From Bacteroides faecium (GTDB lineage: Bacteria > Bacteroidota > Bacteroidia > Bacteroidales > Bacteroidaceae): a stretch of DNA of 64,000 nucleotides. Every line of letters starts with the position of its first letter. Position 1 is the first letter of the stretch. The position numbers and the translations under genes are program-made. Shown here piece after piece: positions 1-8,306 of the stretch. The DNA lies in assembly GCF_012113595.1 (NCBI RefSeq), contig NZ_CP050831.1, forward strand, positions 3,472,001 through 3,536,000. The letters run 5' to 3'. Below the pieces are notes generated by a model, which saw only the letters and a program-made list of their open reading frames with translations, had not been told where the DNA came from and did no database searches.

Positions 1-1353
1 GAAGTAGGCTTTCCAATCGCCGTCATAAGCCATTGCTGATGCCAGTTCTCCCTTTTCCCAGTTGTCAAAGCGGAGATTTGCTTCGTTGTAAGTATCTAGT
101 AAGTAACTGTACAGTTGCTCACGTACTACTTGATTTGGAATGGTCAATAATGTCTTGCCTCGTTTAGTACCGCTGATAGTCAACATTCCGAAATAGAATA
201 ACAGGCTGATAAAGTTATCCGGTTCTGCAATTGTTTCGGCTGGAAAACCCGTTTTCAATTCGCCGGTGATGTATCCTTGTTGCACCAATGTCTGGATGGT
301 CGAGGCGTCATGAGCAAATTCTTTGTCCTTGCGGATCAACATTCGTAACTTGTTGTAATCCACGCGGATGTTTTCTTCTACCATATTACGTGGCATATAG
401 CCTCCATTACGGATGTAATTATCCACAAAGTAGAGTACCATATTGGAGTTGTACATGGTAGTGCTGCCATAACTTTGTTCTGCAAAACAGTAATTATCAT
501 ACCAAGGCTTCATAGCTTCTAACAGCTCGTCGGTAGAGTGGTGAAACTGGCAGGTAGTGGCATAATAATCCAGCATTGCGCGCACCTCTTCTTCGTTGAA
601 TCCGGTCATTTCATTAAATTCCGGAGAGAGTGAATAATTGGTACCGATATTGAATCCGCTGGTGAGATCGTCCATTGTGACGGGGCTGACACCAGTCACG
701 AAGCAACGTTTGATAGTGGAGTCCGTGCCTGCTTTCACCGTATCGAAGAAGCTGCGCAGATAACCGGTTCCGTGTGTCTCGCTCTTGTAATTTTCCAGAC
801 AGGAAGGTTCTGATAGGATTTTGTTTGTAAAATGGTCGTATTCATCAATGAACAGATAAATCTGCTGATTGGTCTTGACACATTCTTTATATAGATAATC
901 CAGTTGTTCTACTGCTCCCTTTTTCTTATTCATTTCTTCCTTTATCCCTTCGGGAAGATATTGCGCATAGACATCGCAGAAGAAATTGAATTCGGTGTTG
1001 CAATGTGCGTCCAATGATTGCCGGTAACTATTTAATTCGGCATTAACGACGGCAAAGTTTAGATAAATGATGAGATATGAATTTCGTTCGGGAGTGGGAT
1101 GCTTTCCTATGTACAGGTCGCCATACCATTTCTCAAACTTGTCCGCTTCCAATATATTATAATAATGTCGGAGCATGGAGATCGTCAAGCTCTTTCCGAA
1201 CCTTCGCGGGCGAATGTAAAAGAAATACTTGTTCGCGTTCTCTATAAGCGGGATATAATGTGTCTTGTCCACGTAATAACAGTCGTCTTCGCGGACATCG
1301 ATAAAGTTCATCATTCCATACGGAATACGTTTGCGCTTTACTGGTTGGTTCAT
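1..1353 (-). CDS. AAA-ATPase-like / PD-(D/E)XK family protein, partial (C-terminus off the window)
   Basis: Reading leftwards from the ATG at 1353 there are 451 open codons running off the window edge. The N-terminus has the Walker-A-like RPRRFGKS at about residues 48-55 and a Walker-B-like YLFIDEYDHF further on, which is the layout of the AAA-ATPase_like family (PF09820). In complete members a PD-(D/E)XK nuclease-like domain (PF08011) lies at the C-terminus, which is missing here. This family is expanded in Bacteroides; its function is unknown, though defence or mobile-element roles have been suggested. A -7-like box (TACTTTTG on the minus strand) lies at 1372-1379, so transcription probably starts just upstream of the ATG. 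Family call is firm; function is not. Confidence 0.88.
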   Translation of the reverse strand, partial: MNQPVKRKRIPYGMMNFIDVREDDCYYVDKTHYIPLIENANKYFFYIRPRRFGKSLTISMLRHYYNILEADKFEKWYGDLYIGKHPTPERNSYLIIYLNFAVVNAELNSYRQSLDAHCNTEFNFFCDVYAQYLPEGIKEEMNKKKGAVEQLDYLYKECVKTNQQIYLFIDEYDHFTNKILSEPSCLENYKSETHGTGYLRSFFDTVKAGTDSTIKRCFVTGVSPVTMDDLTSGFNIGTNYSLSPEFNEMTGFNEEEVRAMLDYYATTCQFHHSTDELLEAMKPWYDNYCFAEQSYGSTTMYNSNMVLYFVDNYIRNGGYMPRNMVEENIRVDYNKLRMLIRKDKEFAHDASTIQTLVQQGYITGELKTGFPAETIAEPDNFISLLFYFGMLTISGTKRGKTLLTIPNQVVREQLYSYLLDTYNEANLRFDNWEKGELASAMAYDGDWKAYF

Positions 1354-1371
1354 AACTCTTTCATTTTCTTA

Positions 1372-1379
1372 CAAAAGTA
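1372..1379 (-). promoter_or_regulatory. Bacteroides -7 box of the AAA-ATPase-like gene
   Basis: TACTTTTG on the minus strand fits TAnnTTTG exactly and lies 18 bases before the start codon. No clear TTTG -33 box was found. Confidence 0.5.
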
Positions 1380-1427
1380 ACAATAAAAAATGAATATTGA
1401 TGGATGGCAGTTATAGAAATGATAGAA

Positions 1428-1435
1428 TATCTTTG
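1428..1435 (+). promoter_or_regulatory. -7 box of the recombinase gene
   Basis: TATCTTTG fits TAnnTTTG and lies 68 bases before the recombinase ATG, facing it. No convincing -33 box was seen. Confidence 0.5.
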
Positions 1436-1503
1436 GATATATCCGGGTGGTAATAGCGAGAATACTTGTATCTTTATAGTCGAATAAATTAATAAATTGA
1501 GAA

Positions 1504-2442
1504 ATGTTGAAAGTAGTAACATTTATGAAGCAAGTAGCGACGGGGCTACAGGTGGAGGGAAACTTCGGTACTGCGCATGTTTATCGTAGCAGTCTGAATG
1601 CCATCATTGCTTATTGTGGGGAAGAAGATTTGCTTTTTAGTGAAGTAACTTCGGAGTGGCTGAAGGGATTCGAAGTTTACCTTCGTAGTCGTGGTTGTAG
1701 CTGGAACACTGTTTCCACTTATCTGCGTACGTTTCGTGCGGTTTACAACCGTGCCGTCGATCTTCGGAAAGCTCCTTATGTACCTCATCTGTTCCGTTCT
1801 GTTTATACCGGTACTCGTGCCGATCATAAACGTGCGTTGTGTGATGACGATATGAAGAAAGTGTTTGCCAAATTGTCTCGTACGTCCGGTGTGCCATTCG
1901 CTGTATGTCAGGCGCAAGAGTTGTTCATTCTTATGTTTTCGCTTCGTGGTATGCCGTTTGTCGATCTCGCTTATTTGCGTAAGAGTGATTTGCGTGATAA
2001 CGTAATAACGTATCGCAGACGTAAGACCGGGCGTCCTCTGTCTGTGACGCTGACTCCCGAAGCGATGCTCCTGGTAAAGAAGTATATGAATCGTGATCCC
2101 TCTTCACCTTATTTGTTTTCGTTTTTGAAAAGCCGTGAAGGGACAAAGGAAGCCTATCGTGAATATCAGTTGGCATTGCGCAGCTTTAACCAACAATTGA
2201 TGTTATTAGGTGAACTGCTCGGATTGGGCGATAAGCTAAGTTCGTACACTGCCCGCCATACTTGGGCCACGACAGCTTATTATTGTGAAATCCATCCGGG
2301 TATTATTTCCGAAGCAATGGGACATTCGTCCATCACCGTAACCGAAACATATCTGAAACCTTTCCGAAGTAAGAAAATTGATGAAGCAAATAAACAAGTT
2401 CTTGACTTTGTAAAACGCTCTGCAATAGGGATAAATGCCTGA
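1504..2442 (+). CDS. Tyrosine site-specific recombinase (DNA invertase candidate)
   Basis: A 312-residue phage-integrase-family recombinase. The N-terminal SAM-like core-binding domain covers about residues 1-105 and the catalytic domain 110-300. The catalytic set is visible: R148 (in SLRGMPF), K174 (RRKTG), Y248 and R251 (the Y-x-x-R-H form usual in Bacteroides recombinases), H274 (GHSS) and nucleophile Y283 (ETYLKPF). Length and lack of an extended N-terminus fit the small Bacteroides recombinases (Tsr type) that invert promoters of nearby surface-protein genes, rather than element integrases. Its stop codon is 10 bases from a 22-bp repeat whose inverse lies 260 bp downstream. The inference is that it inverts that segment and so switches the lipoprotein gene that follows. 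Confidence 0.93.
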   Translation: MLKVVTFMKQVATGLQVEGNFGTAHVYRSSLNAIIAYCGEEDLLFSEVTSEWLKGFEVYLRSRGCSWNTVSTYLRTFRAVYNRAVDLRKAPYVPHLFRSVYTGTRADHKRALCDDDMKKVFAKLSRTSGVPFAVCQAQELFILMFSLRGMPFVDLAYLRKSDLRDNVITYRRRKTGRPLSVTLTPEAMLLVKKYMNRDPSSPYLFSFLKSREGTKEAYREYQLALRSFNQQLMLLGELLGLGDKLSSYTARHTWATTAYYCEIHPGIISEAMGHSSITVTETYLKPFRSKKIDEANKQVLDFVKRSAIGINA

Positions 2443-2452
2443 AAATTACTCT

Positions 2453-2474
2453 GTTACTTTGTAGGTAACGGGAA
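2453..2474 (+). repeat. Left inverted repeat of an invertible segment (22 bp)
   Basis: A 22-base sequence that is the exact reverse complement of 2732-2753. Its core is GTTAC-TTTGTAG-GTAAC: two 5-base arms around a 7-base spacer, the expected form of a tyrosine-recombinase crossover site. Confidence 0.92.
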
Positions 2475-2731
2475 TAAATATCGGTGCAAATATGAGCATA
2501 TTTCTTAAAACAACCAAACTAAATCGTACATTTTTTCCAATAAACTACCCAAAACAGGAATAAACACAGGAGAAACACGTGGATTCTTTGTATTAGGGCT
2601 TTGTTAACTTCTAAATTTTGCAATAGGTTTCCCGCCCCTCTACTTCTTCTCAAAAGCAGGGGTAAAAAAGTTTCATCGCATATCGTATAAATTTCCAGTA
2701 TTGACTACTCCAGGAGAGCAGGTACAAAGGT
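2475..2731. promoter_or_regulatory. Invertible promoter segment (257 bp)
   Basis: The segment between the two 22-bp inverted repeats has no ORF. The best promoter reads leftwards: -33 TTTG (2515-2518 as CAAA), a 20-base spacer, then CATATTTG (2487-2494), one mismatch from TAnnTTTG, ending just inside the left repeat. After inversion it would face the lipoprotein gene. A weaker rightward candidate is TTTG at 2587-2590 with AAATTTTG at 2613-2620, 22 bases apart. If the leftward one is the real promoter, the present orientation is OFF. No TAnnTTTG box lies in 2754-2816, so the lipoprotein gene seems to depend on this segment. Confidence 0.75.
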
Positions 2732-2753
2732 TTCCCGTTACCTACAAAGTAAC
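2732..2753 (-). repeat. Right inverted repeat of the invertible segment (22 bp)
   Basis: Exact inverse of 2453-2474. On this side the palindrome is longer: 8-base arms CCCGTTAC / GTAACGGG around CTACAAA (2734-2756). Confidence 0.92.
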
Positions 2754-2816
2754 GGGCGTTCTATTATTGAAACTTAGTGTTTAATAATATATTATTAATG
2801 TAATTTTTAAGTAGTT

Positions 2817-5800
2817 ATGAAAAGAAAATTTGTAAAAGTGATGTTCTTCGGGGCGTTGGCACTTTCTACTGTCACCTATGTAGGCTGTAAAGACTACGAT
2901 GATGATGTGAAGGGTCTGCAAGAGCAGATTGACAACATTAACAACAAGGGGGCTGATGTGACGACAGAAGCTATGAATGCTGCTATCAACAGTGCAGTTG
3001 CCGGATTGCAGTCACAATTGGATGCTATTGCGAGTAAAGCAGACAAAACGGCACTTGATGAACTAAAGAAAACAGTTTCAGAAATGCAAACAGCCTTAGG
3101 TAATAAGGCGGATGCTGCAAAGCTAGCAGAATTGCAGAAAAAACTAGATGAAGCTATTGCTAAAGTTGATGCATCTATCGAAACTAGTGTTGCTGAAGCA
3201 AAGAAAGCACTGCAAGCCAAAATTGATGAGTTGGAAGCCAAATTAGAACAGGCTGATGTTGATGCGGCTAAACAAGTGGCAAAAGATTTGGCTGATGCTA
3301 AAAAGGAAATGCAAGAGCTGAGCAGAGCAAATGGAGATCAAATTAAGATTCTGTTTGAAAAGATTGATGGTTTGGAAGGTATCAATGCTAAAATTGAAGC
3401 GTTACAGGAAGCTGACAAGAAATTTGTTTCAATTGATCAGTTGAATGAATACATGAATTCTGATGCTGTGAAGGATTATGTAGAAGCTGCTCTTGTTGAT
3501 TATCTAACATCAGCAGAGGTTACGGATAAAGTGAATGCTGTTAGAACCTATGTTGATGGTGTGTTCAGGACAAAAATGATGGCTGAAATTAGTCAGAAAT
3601 ATCTAAGCCTTGAAACTTACAACAAGGATATGGAAGATTTGAATGAAAAGATTAAAAACTATGTAAGTACAGAAGATGCTACTTACAAGAAGATTTTTAC
3701 CGACATTCAAACTTTGACTGATTATCAGGATCAGACTATCAAAGCTCTTGTTAAAGAACTTGCAGACAATAAGACTATTGAGCAGGCCAATAAAGTTGCT
3801 GGCGCTTTAGAGGATATTCAGACTTTGATAGGTAATGTTGCCTTATGTGCAAAAACTTCAGATTTGGCTGCATACGTAAAAAGTAATGATTTGAACGATG
3901 CAATTGATACACATTTGACAAGCAAATTTGAAGCTTATGATGCAGATATTACAACTATAAAGAAACGCCTATTGGCACTTGAGATTGATGTTGATGGATT
4001 GAAATCAATGGTTCAAAGTGTAACATTTATTCCATCTAGTGCAGATGGCAAGGTTTCTTTCTATTCCTATTATGTAATACCGGAAGGTAAGACAGATAAA
4101 GTCCTGGTAGCTTCTAATAATAAGGTAGTTGTGAAATTCCGTGTTTCTCCGATTAGCGCTGCTGAGAAGTTCTTTGAGAATTATACTGCAACATTTGATG
4201 GACAGGAATTTACGCGTGCTATTGATATTTTCAAAGGCGAAGGAAAGGTAGAGAATAAGGACGAAGGTATTATTTCGTTTGTTTTATCTACTCAGACTGA
4301 ATCAAGTCATGCCGTTTGTCTGAATGTAGTATCTAAAAAATCAGTTCCGGAAAATGCAGAGACTGTGGATAAGGGAACTGATTACTTTACAGACATAAAC
4401 TCTGATTATTTCCCGGTAATTGTTACTACGAAGACTATTGAGAGTCTTGAAGTGGTTTCAGATAATAGTGCTGTTGACAACATTTACTGGAATAACTCTA
4501 GCTCTAAGATTGACTATAAAGAGGGTTATGCTTTGAAAGCCAAATTTGTAGGAGATGAGGCAAGTACCCCTGCAACAGTATTAACATCGGATGAAAATCC
4601 TATTGATTTATCTAAGTTCGGAAAACCAGTATATAACTTTAATGAAATACCTGCTGCTGCCCCGGACGGTAAGCCTACTATCGAAAATGAAGATGGAGCA
4701 TATAAAATTATCGATGGAGTTTTATCTTTGGTTAAATATGAAGATGAGAATGCATCAAATAGTAAAAAGGCTAGAGTTGTAGCTACCGTTACAGTAAAAG
4801 ATGGTAGTACTGTACTGAAAACTTTCAAATCTACTCCTTATGCAGAGGTTACAGCTAAAAAGTATGCTGTAAAATCACAGGAAGTGACAGATATTACAGT
4901 AGCATTTAATGGTAAAGAAGACCAAACATTACCAGTTGTATTAGCTTATCAAGCATTAGGAATTACAGAAGCGCAATATGAAAAATTGCCGCAAGCTAAT
5001 TTTAATTTTAAGACAACTACTGGAATTAGATTTGCATTTAAAGAAGGAACTACTAAAAATGAATTAGTTGTTCTTGTTCCGAAAGGTACAAAAGCAAATG
5101 TTAATGAAAATGTTGGTGCTATCTTGGATGTTAAGGTTTCAGATACTCAAAACTTTACGCTGAATTTGAAGAAGGTGACTGTAACTCTTGATAAGAGTGC
5201 ATATAAACTGACATGGAATGGAAATGTTGTTACAGTTTCTACTCCAATTGCAGGTTCTGTATCCTTAATGCCTCAATTTACAAATGATGCAGTTGGATTT
5301 GAAAGTAATTTAGCTACTCTTTTCGAAAATTATGCAGCCATTGCTGAAAGTGCAGAAAATGTTGGTGCTTCTATTGAATTCTCGTTGAAGGATAAAATAA
5401 CAGGAGTGACCATTGAAGGTAACAAATTAAAAATCACCAATGCATACGACAATACTAGTGCTGAAGATATAGTAGTTGAAGCAAAAGTGATTGCTAAATC
5501 TGCCGATAATAAAGATTATGCATTGGCTGAAAACACAATGTCAGCTACCTTTAGTTTAACAGGAGTTACGACTACTTGGGTTTGGGATAATACAACAGCT
5601 AAGTCTATTATCAAAATTGGTAGTGACAACTATACAGAATCGTTCCCCTTGGCCAAAGGTATAAAATGGACTTGTGGTGGAAAAACAATGTGGGAAAATG
5701 GCACTGCTTCAAAAGCTTCTGCTACAACTATTCTGTTGAGTGTATTGGGACTTGAAGCTCCTGTTTATACTATAACTGAAGATGATAAGCAGTATGTTGA

Positions 5801-5972
5801 AATAGACAAAACTGGTAACTTGAAGGTTAAAACTCTTGGTACTGCTATTGTTAGAAATATAACTGTAACTATTACGGCAGAGTCACGTTGGGGAACAATT
5901 GTTGACTATGCTAATAATAAAACAGTTACAGTGAAAATAGATATGAATAAAGAATCAAGTGCTATTAACTAG
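2817..5972 (+). CDS. Large surface-exposed coiled-coil lipoprotein, probably phase-variable
   Basis: 1051 residues. Residues 1-23 form a lipoprotein signal peptide and C24 follows the lipobox YVG. The residues after it, KDYDDD, match the charged lipoprotein export signal that sends Bacteroides lipoproteins to the cell surface. About residues 30-400 are rich in A, K, E, D, Q and L in heptad-like order (coiled coil). About 410-1045 are beta-rich, Thr/Val/Asp-rich segments like repeated Ig-like surface domains. I recognise no enzymatic motif. It resembles the recombinase-controlled outer-surface proteins of B. fragilis. The position, 63 bases past an invertible element with no promoter of its own, supports ON/OFF control. 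Function is unknown; surface adhesion, phage evasion or immune variation are possible. Confidence 0.85.
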   Translation: MKRKFVKVMFFGALALSTVTYVGCKDYDDDVKGLQEQIDNINNKGADVTTEAMNAAINSAVAGLQSQLDAIASKADKTALDELKKTVSEMQTALGNKADAAKLAELQKKLDEAIAKVDASIETSVAEAKKALQAKIDELEAKLEQADVDAAKQVAKDLADAKKEMQELSRANGDQIKILFEKIDGLEGINAKIEALQEADKKFVSIDQLNEYMNSDAVKDYVEAALVDYLTSAEVTDKVNAVRTYVDGVFRTKMMAEISQKYLSLETYNKDMEDLNEKIKNYVSTEDATYKKIFTDIQTLTDYQDQTIKALVKELADNKTIEQANKVAGALEDIQTLIGNVALCAKTSDLAAYVKSNDLNDAIDTHLTSKFEAYDADITTIKKRLLALEIDVDGLKSMVQSVTFIPSSADGKVSFYSYYVIPEGKTDKVLVASNNKVVVKFRVSPISAAEKFFENYTATFDGQEFTRAIDIFKGEGKVENKDEGIISFVLSTQTESSHAVCLNVVSKKSVPENAETVDKGTDYFTDINSDYFPVIVTTKTIESLEVVSDNSAVDNIYWNNSSSKIDYKEGYALKAKFVGDEASTPATVLTSDENPIDLSKFGKPVYNFNEIPAAAPDGKPTIENEDGAYKIIDGVLSLVKYEDENASNSKKARVVATVTVKDGSTVLKTFKSTPYAEVTAKKYAVKSQEVTDITVAFNGKEDQTLPVVLAYQALGITEAQYEKLPQANFNFKTTTGIRFAFKEGTTKNELVVLVPKGTKANVNENVGAILDVKVSDTQNFTLNLKKVTVTLDKSAYKLTWNGNVVTVSTPIAGSVSLMPQFTNDAVGFESNLATLFENYAAIAESAENVGASIEFSLKDKITGVTIEGNKLKITNAYDNTSAEDIVVEAKVIAKSADNKDYALAENTMSATFSLTGVTTTWVWDNTTAKSIIKIGSDNYTESFPLAKGIKWTCGGKTMWENGTASKASATTILLSVLGLEAPVYTITEDDKQYVEIDKTGNLKVKTLGTAIVRNITVTITAESRWGTIVDYANNKTVTVKIDMNKESSAIN

Positions 5973-6002
5973 AATTAGGCATTTGATAATCATAAAGAAC
6001 CT

Positions 6003-6026
6003 CTTCTTCACCACCGTGTGAAGAAG
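6003..6026 (+). other. Hairpin after the lipoprotein gene
   Basis: CTTCTTCAC / GTGAAGAAG form a 9-bp stem with a 6-base loop, 31 bases past the stop codon. No U tract follows, so it may stabilise the 3' end rather than terminate. Confidence 0.45.
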
Positions 6027-6098
6027 TCTAAGAAGTACAAAGCGAAGGACACAGCTTGTGAAAGTCAGTCCTTCTGCATCTGTCCTTCTTAAGAAAAA

Positions 6099-6136
6099 GG
6101 GATGTCTCCCTTATTTCCCACAGACATCCCTTTTTT
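6099..6136 (+). terminator. Rho-independent terminator of the lipoprotein gene
   Basis: GGGATGTCT (6099-6107) pairs with AGACATCCC (6122-6130) over a 14-base loop, followed by six T. Confidence 0.85.
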
Positions 6137-6226
6137 ACTCTTGGTGCATCTTCATTTATTGCGCTAGAATTAATTTGCTAGTCCCTTATTTCCCTATAGA
6201 TTAAGGAGATGTTTCCAAGATGCAGA

Positions 6227-6257
6227 AAGCCCGGGCTTGTGAAAGTCCGGGCTTTTT
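6227..6257 (+). terminator. Second terminator-like hairpin
   Basis: AAGCCCGG (6227-6234) pairs with CCGGGCTT (6247-6254), followed by T. The loop contains CTTGTGAAAGT, which also occurs at 6055-6065. No gene lies between this hairpin and the previous terminator. Confidence 0.6.
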
Positions 6258-6532
6258 GTATAGTAACTAGGGGTAATGCACCCAAATATATTGTTTGTGC
6301 AGCATATGAATAAAACTAGTACTGAAGTAAGTGAAAACATGTGTTTGACTTACCCAAGTCTCCTATATCATTCAGTTGAATGTAGTACTTGATATAGCCG
6401 GCTCTTCTATATATACCTGACAAATGATGATTGATAATCCTAATGTGATGGGTGTTTTTACCCATTCAAATATATAATACAAAAATTGCTTTCAGTTTCT
6501 GGTTTTAGCTCTGAAACTACTTGGTAGAAGGC

Positions 6533-6590
6533 AATCCGGCTGAAAGCGTCCCCTGAAAAAGGGTTCATCCGCTTTCAGCCGGATTTTTTG
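6533..6590 (+). terminator. Third, very strong terminator hairpin
   Basis: A perfect 16-bp stem (6533-6548 with 6570-6585), a 21-base loop, and a run of T after the stem. No ORF precedes it within several hundred bases, so it may end a small untranslated RNA or be a relic of a lost gene. Confidence 0.7.
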
Positions 6591-6609
6591 TAGGCAGCCG
6601 CTCAACAAT

Positions 6610-6853
6610 GTGTTGGCGAATGTTTGCTGACACGTTGGCTAAAACTTACTAAGATGTCGGTTGAGGGCTTCTGATATGTCGGCAAAGGGATGCTGACATG
6701 TGGGGCGGTACTCATGGACTCCAAGCATGGGCAATATGAGAGTCGGTATTTATATCAAAAGATAACAGACGCTCTATTTAGGTGAAACAGACGCTCTGTT
6801 TTAATCAAATAGGCCTTCTATTTAAGGTAAATGAAGGCTCTAAAAAACAGGCT
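6610..6853. repeat. Degenerate 22-nt-periodic repeat array
   Basis: Five units of exactly 22 nt run from 6610 to 6719; three of them begin ATGT, and the set shares GTCGG / GTTGG near the start and often TGCTGAC near the end. Four more units of 22 nt run from 6766 to 6853, two starting CAGACGCTCT and three ending in AAA. The stretch between keeps roughly the same phase. The unit ATGTCGG...GCTGACAT is itself an imperfect palindrome. The rest of the 1065-bp gap (5973-7037) holds only the hairpins listed and the promoter at 7007. Confidence 0.6.
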
Positions 6854-7006
6854 GAAAGACTTCCTTTTGATTTCAGTACCGGTTTCAGCCAAATTGTTCG
6901 ATGAAATGGGGACTTTTGGAAGGACCTGAAGGCTGAAGGCGATTTTATTAACTTATTGTTTGGTTCCGCTTATGCCTTTTTTCTATATGTATCTCGAATT
7001 AAATCG

Positions 7007-7014
7007 TATATTTG
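7007..7014 (+). promoter_or_regulatory. -7 box of the radical SAM operon
   Basis: TATATTTG fits TAnnTTTG and lies 23 bases before the ATG at 7038. It decides the start: a TTG at 6960 would place the promoter inside the coding region. Confidence 0.65.
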
Positions 7015-7037
7015 CGGAAATAATCAGATTGGGAATT

Positions 7038-8306
7038 ATGAACGAAAATGTCCTGGCTAAACTGAAGATACTTGCGGAATCCGCCAAGTATGATGTTTCC
7101 TGCTCTTCCAGTGGCACAGTGCGCTCCAACAAACCGGGGATGCTGGGCAATACTGTGGGGGGATGGGGGATATGCCATAGTTTTGCCGAGGACGGGCGGT
7201 GCATATCGCTGCTGAAAATCATGCTTACCAATTACTGCATCTACGATTGCGCCTACTGCATCAACCGGCGTAGTAACGACCTTCCGCGTGCCACCTTCTC
7301 GGTATCCGAACTGGTGGAACTAACGATGGAATTTTATCGTCGCAACTATATAGAAGGTCTGTTTCTCAGTTCCGGCGTAGTCCGTAACCCCGACTATACG
7401 ATGGAGCGCCTTGTGCGTGTTGCCAAAGACCTGCGACTAGTGCATCGCTTCAACGGATACATCCATCTGAAAAGCATCCCCGGTGCTAGCCGCGAACTGG
7501 TGAACGAGGCCGGACTGTATGCCGACCGTCTCAGTGTCAACGTAGAAATTCCCAAAGAAGAGAACTTGAAACTGCTTGCACCGGAAAAAGACCATAAAAG
7601 CGTCTTTGCCCCGATGAAATATATCCAGCAGGGCGTATTGGAGAGCAAGGAAGAACGGCAGAAATTCCGCCATGCCCCGCGCTTCGCACCTGCCGGACAG
7701 AGTACGCAAGTCATTGTCGGCGCCACTTCCGAATCGGATAAAGACATTCTGTTCCTCTCGTCGGCACTCTACAACCGTCCCACGATGAAGCGTGTCTACT
7801 ACTCCGGCTATGTCTCCGTAAATACTTACGACAAGCGCCTGCCCGCCTTGAAGCAACCACCGCTGGTACGCGAAAACCGGCTTTACCAGGCCGACTGGCT
7901 GCTGCGTTTCTACCAATTCAAAGTAGACGAAATAGTGGACGACTCCTACCCGGACCTCGACCTCGAAATAGACCCGAAACTCTCGTGGGCTTTGCGCCAT
8001 CCCGAACATTTCCCGGTCGACATCAATAAGGCGGATTACGAAATGCTTCTCCGTGTGCCGGGCATCGGCGTGAAATCGGCGAAGCTGATTGTCGCTTCCC
8101 GGCGTTTCTCCCGCTTGGGCTTTTATGAATTGAAAAAGATAGGAGTAGTGATGAAGAAAGCGCAATATTTCATCACCTGCAAAGAACTTCCCCTGCAAAT
8201 GCAGACCGTGAACGAGCTTTCTCCGCAACGGGTACGCACCCTGCTGCTGCCGAAACCTAAAAAGAAAGTGGACGAACGCCAGTTGATACTTGACTTCGGA
8301 GAATGA
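7038..8306 (+). CDS. Putative DNA modification/repair radical SAM protein (UDG-linked)
   Basis: 422 residues from ATG 7038; the open frame extends back to 6960, but the promoter box at 7007 argues against that start. The cysteine cluster CIYDCAYC (C-x3-C-x2-C) binds the [4Fe-4S] cluster of radical SAM enzymes. A C-terminal helix-hairpin-helix-like stretch (VPGIGVKSAKLI) is typical of DNA-binding repair proteins. This matches the family annotated as radical SAM linked to uracil-DNA glycosylase (TIGR03916). The next gene overlaps by 4 bases (ATGA) and belongs to the partner family, so the two are surely co-translated. The reaction is not established; repair of damaged or modified DNA is inferred from the partners. 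Confidence 0.9.
   Translation: MNENVLAKLKILAESAKYDVSCSSSGTVRSNKPGMLGNTVGGWGICHSFAEDGRCISLLKIMLTNYCIYDCAYCINRRSNDLPRATFSVSELVELTMEFYRRNYIEGLFLSSGVVRNPDYTMERLVRVAKDLRLVHRFNGYIHLKSIPGASRELVNEAGLYADRLSVNVEIPKEENLKLLAPEKDHKSVFAPMKYIQQGVLESKEERQKFRHAPRFAPAGQSTQVIVGATSESDKDILFLSSALYNRPTMKRVYYSGYVSVNTYDKRLPALKQPPLVRENRLYQADWLLRFYQFKVDEIVDDSYPDLDLEIDPKLSWALRHPEHFPVDINKADYEMLLRVPGIGVKSAKLIVASRRFSRLGFYELKKIGVVMKKAQYFITCKELPLQMQTVNELSPQRVRTLLLPKPKKKVDERQLILDFGE

Noticed and set aside
2475..2731. A promoter in the present orientation reading into the lipoprotein gene (2587/2613)
   Set aside because: Its -7 box has a mismatch and a 22-base gap to TTTG, longer than usual; the leftward pair has a better spacing and lies at the edge of the repeat. 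It is kept only as an alternative.
7437..8228. A 263-codon open frame on the minus strand
   Set aside because: It lies wholly inside the radical SAM gene on the other strand, has no promoter and no recognisable family; it is a codon-bias shadow.
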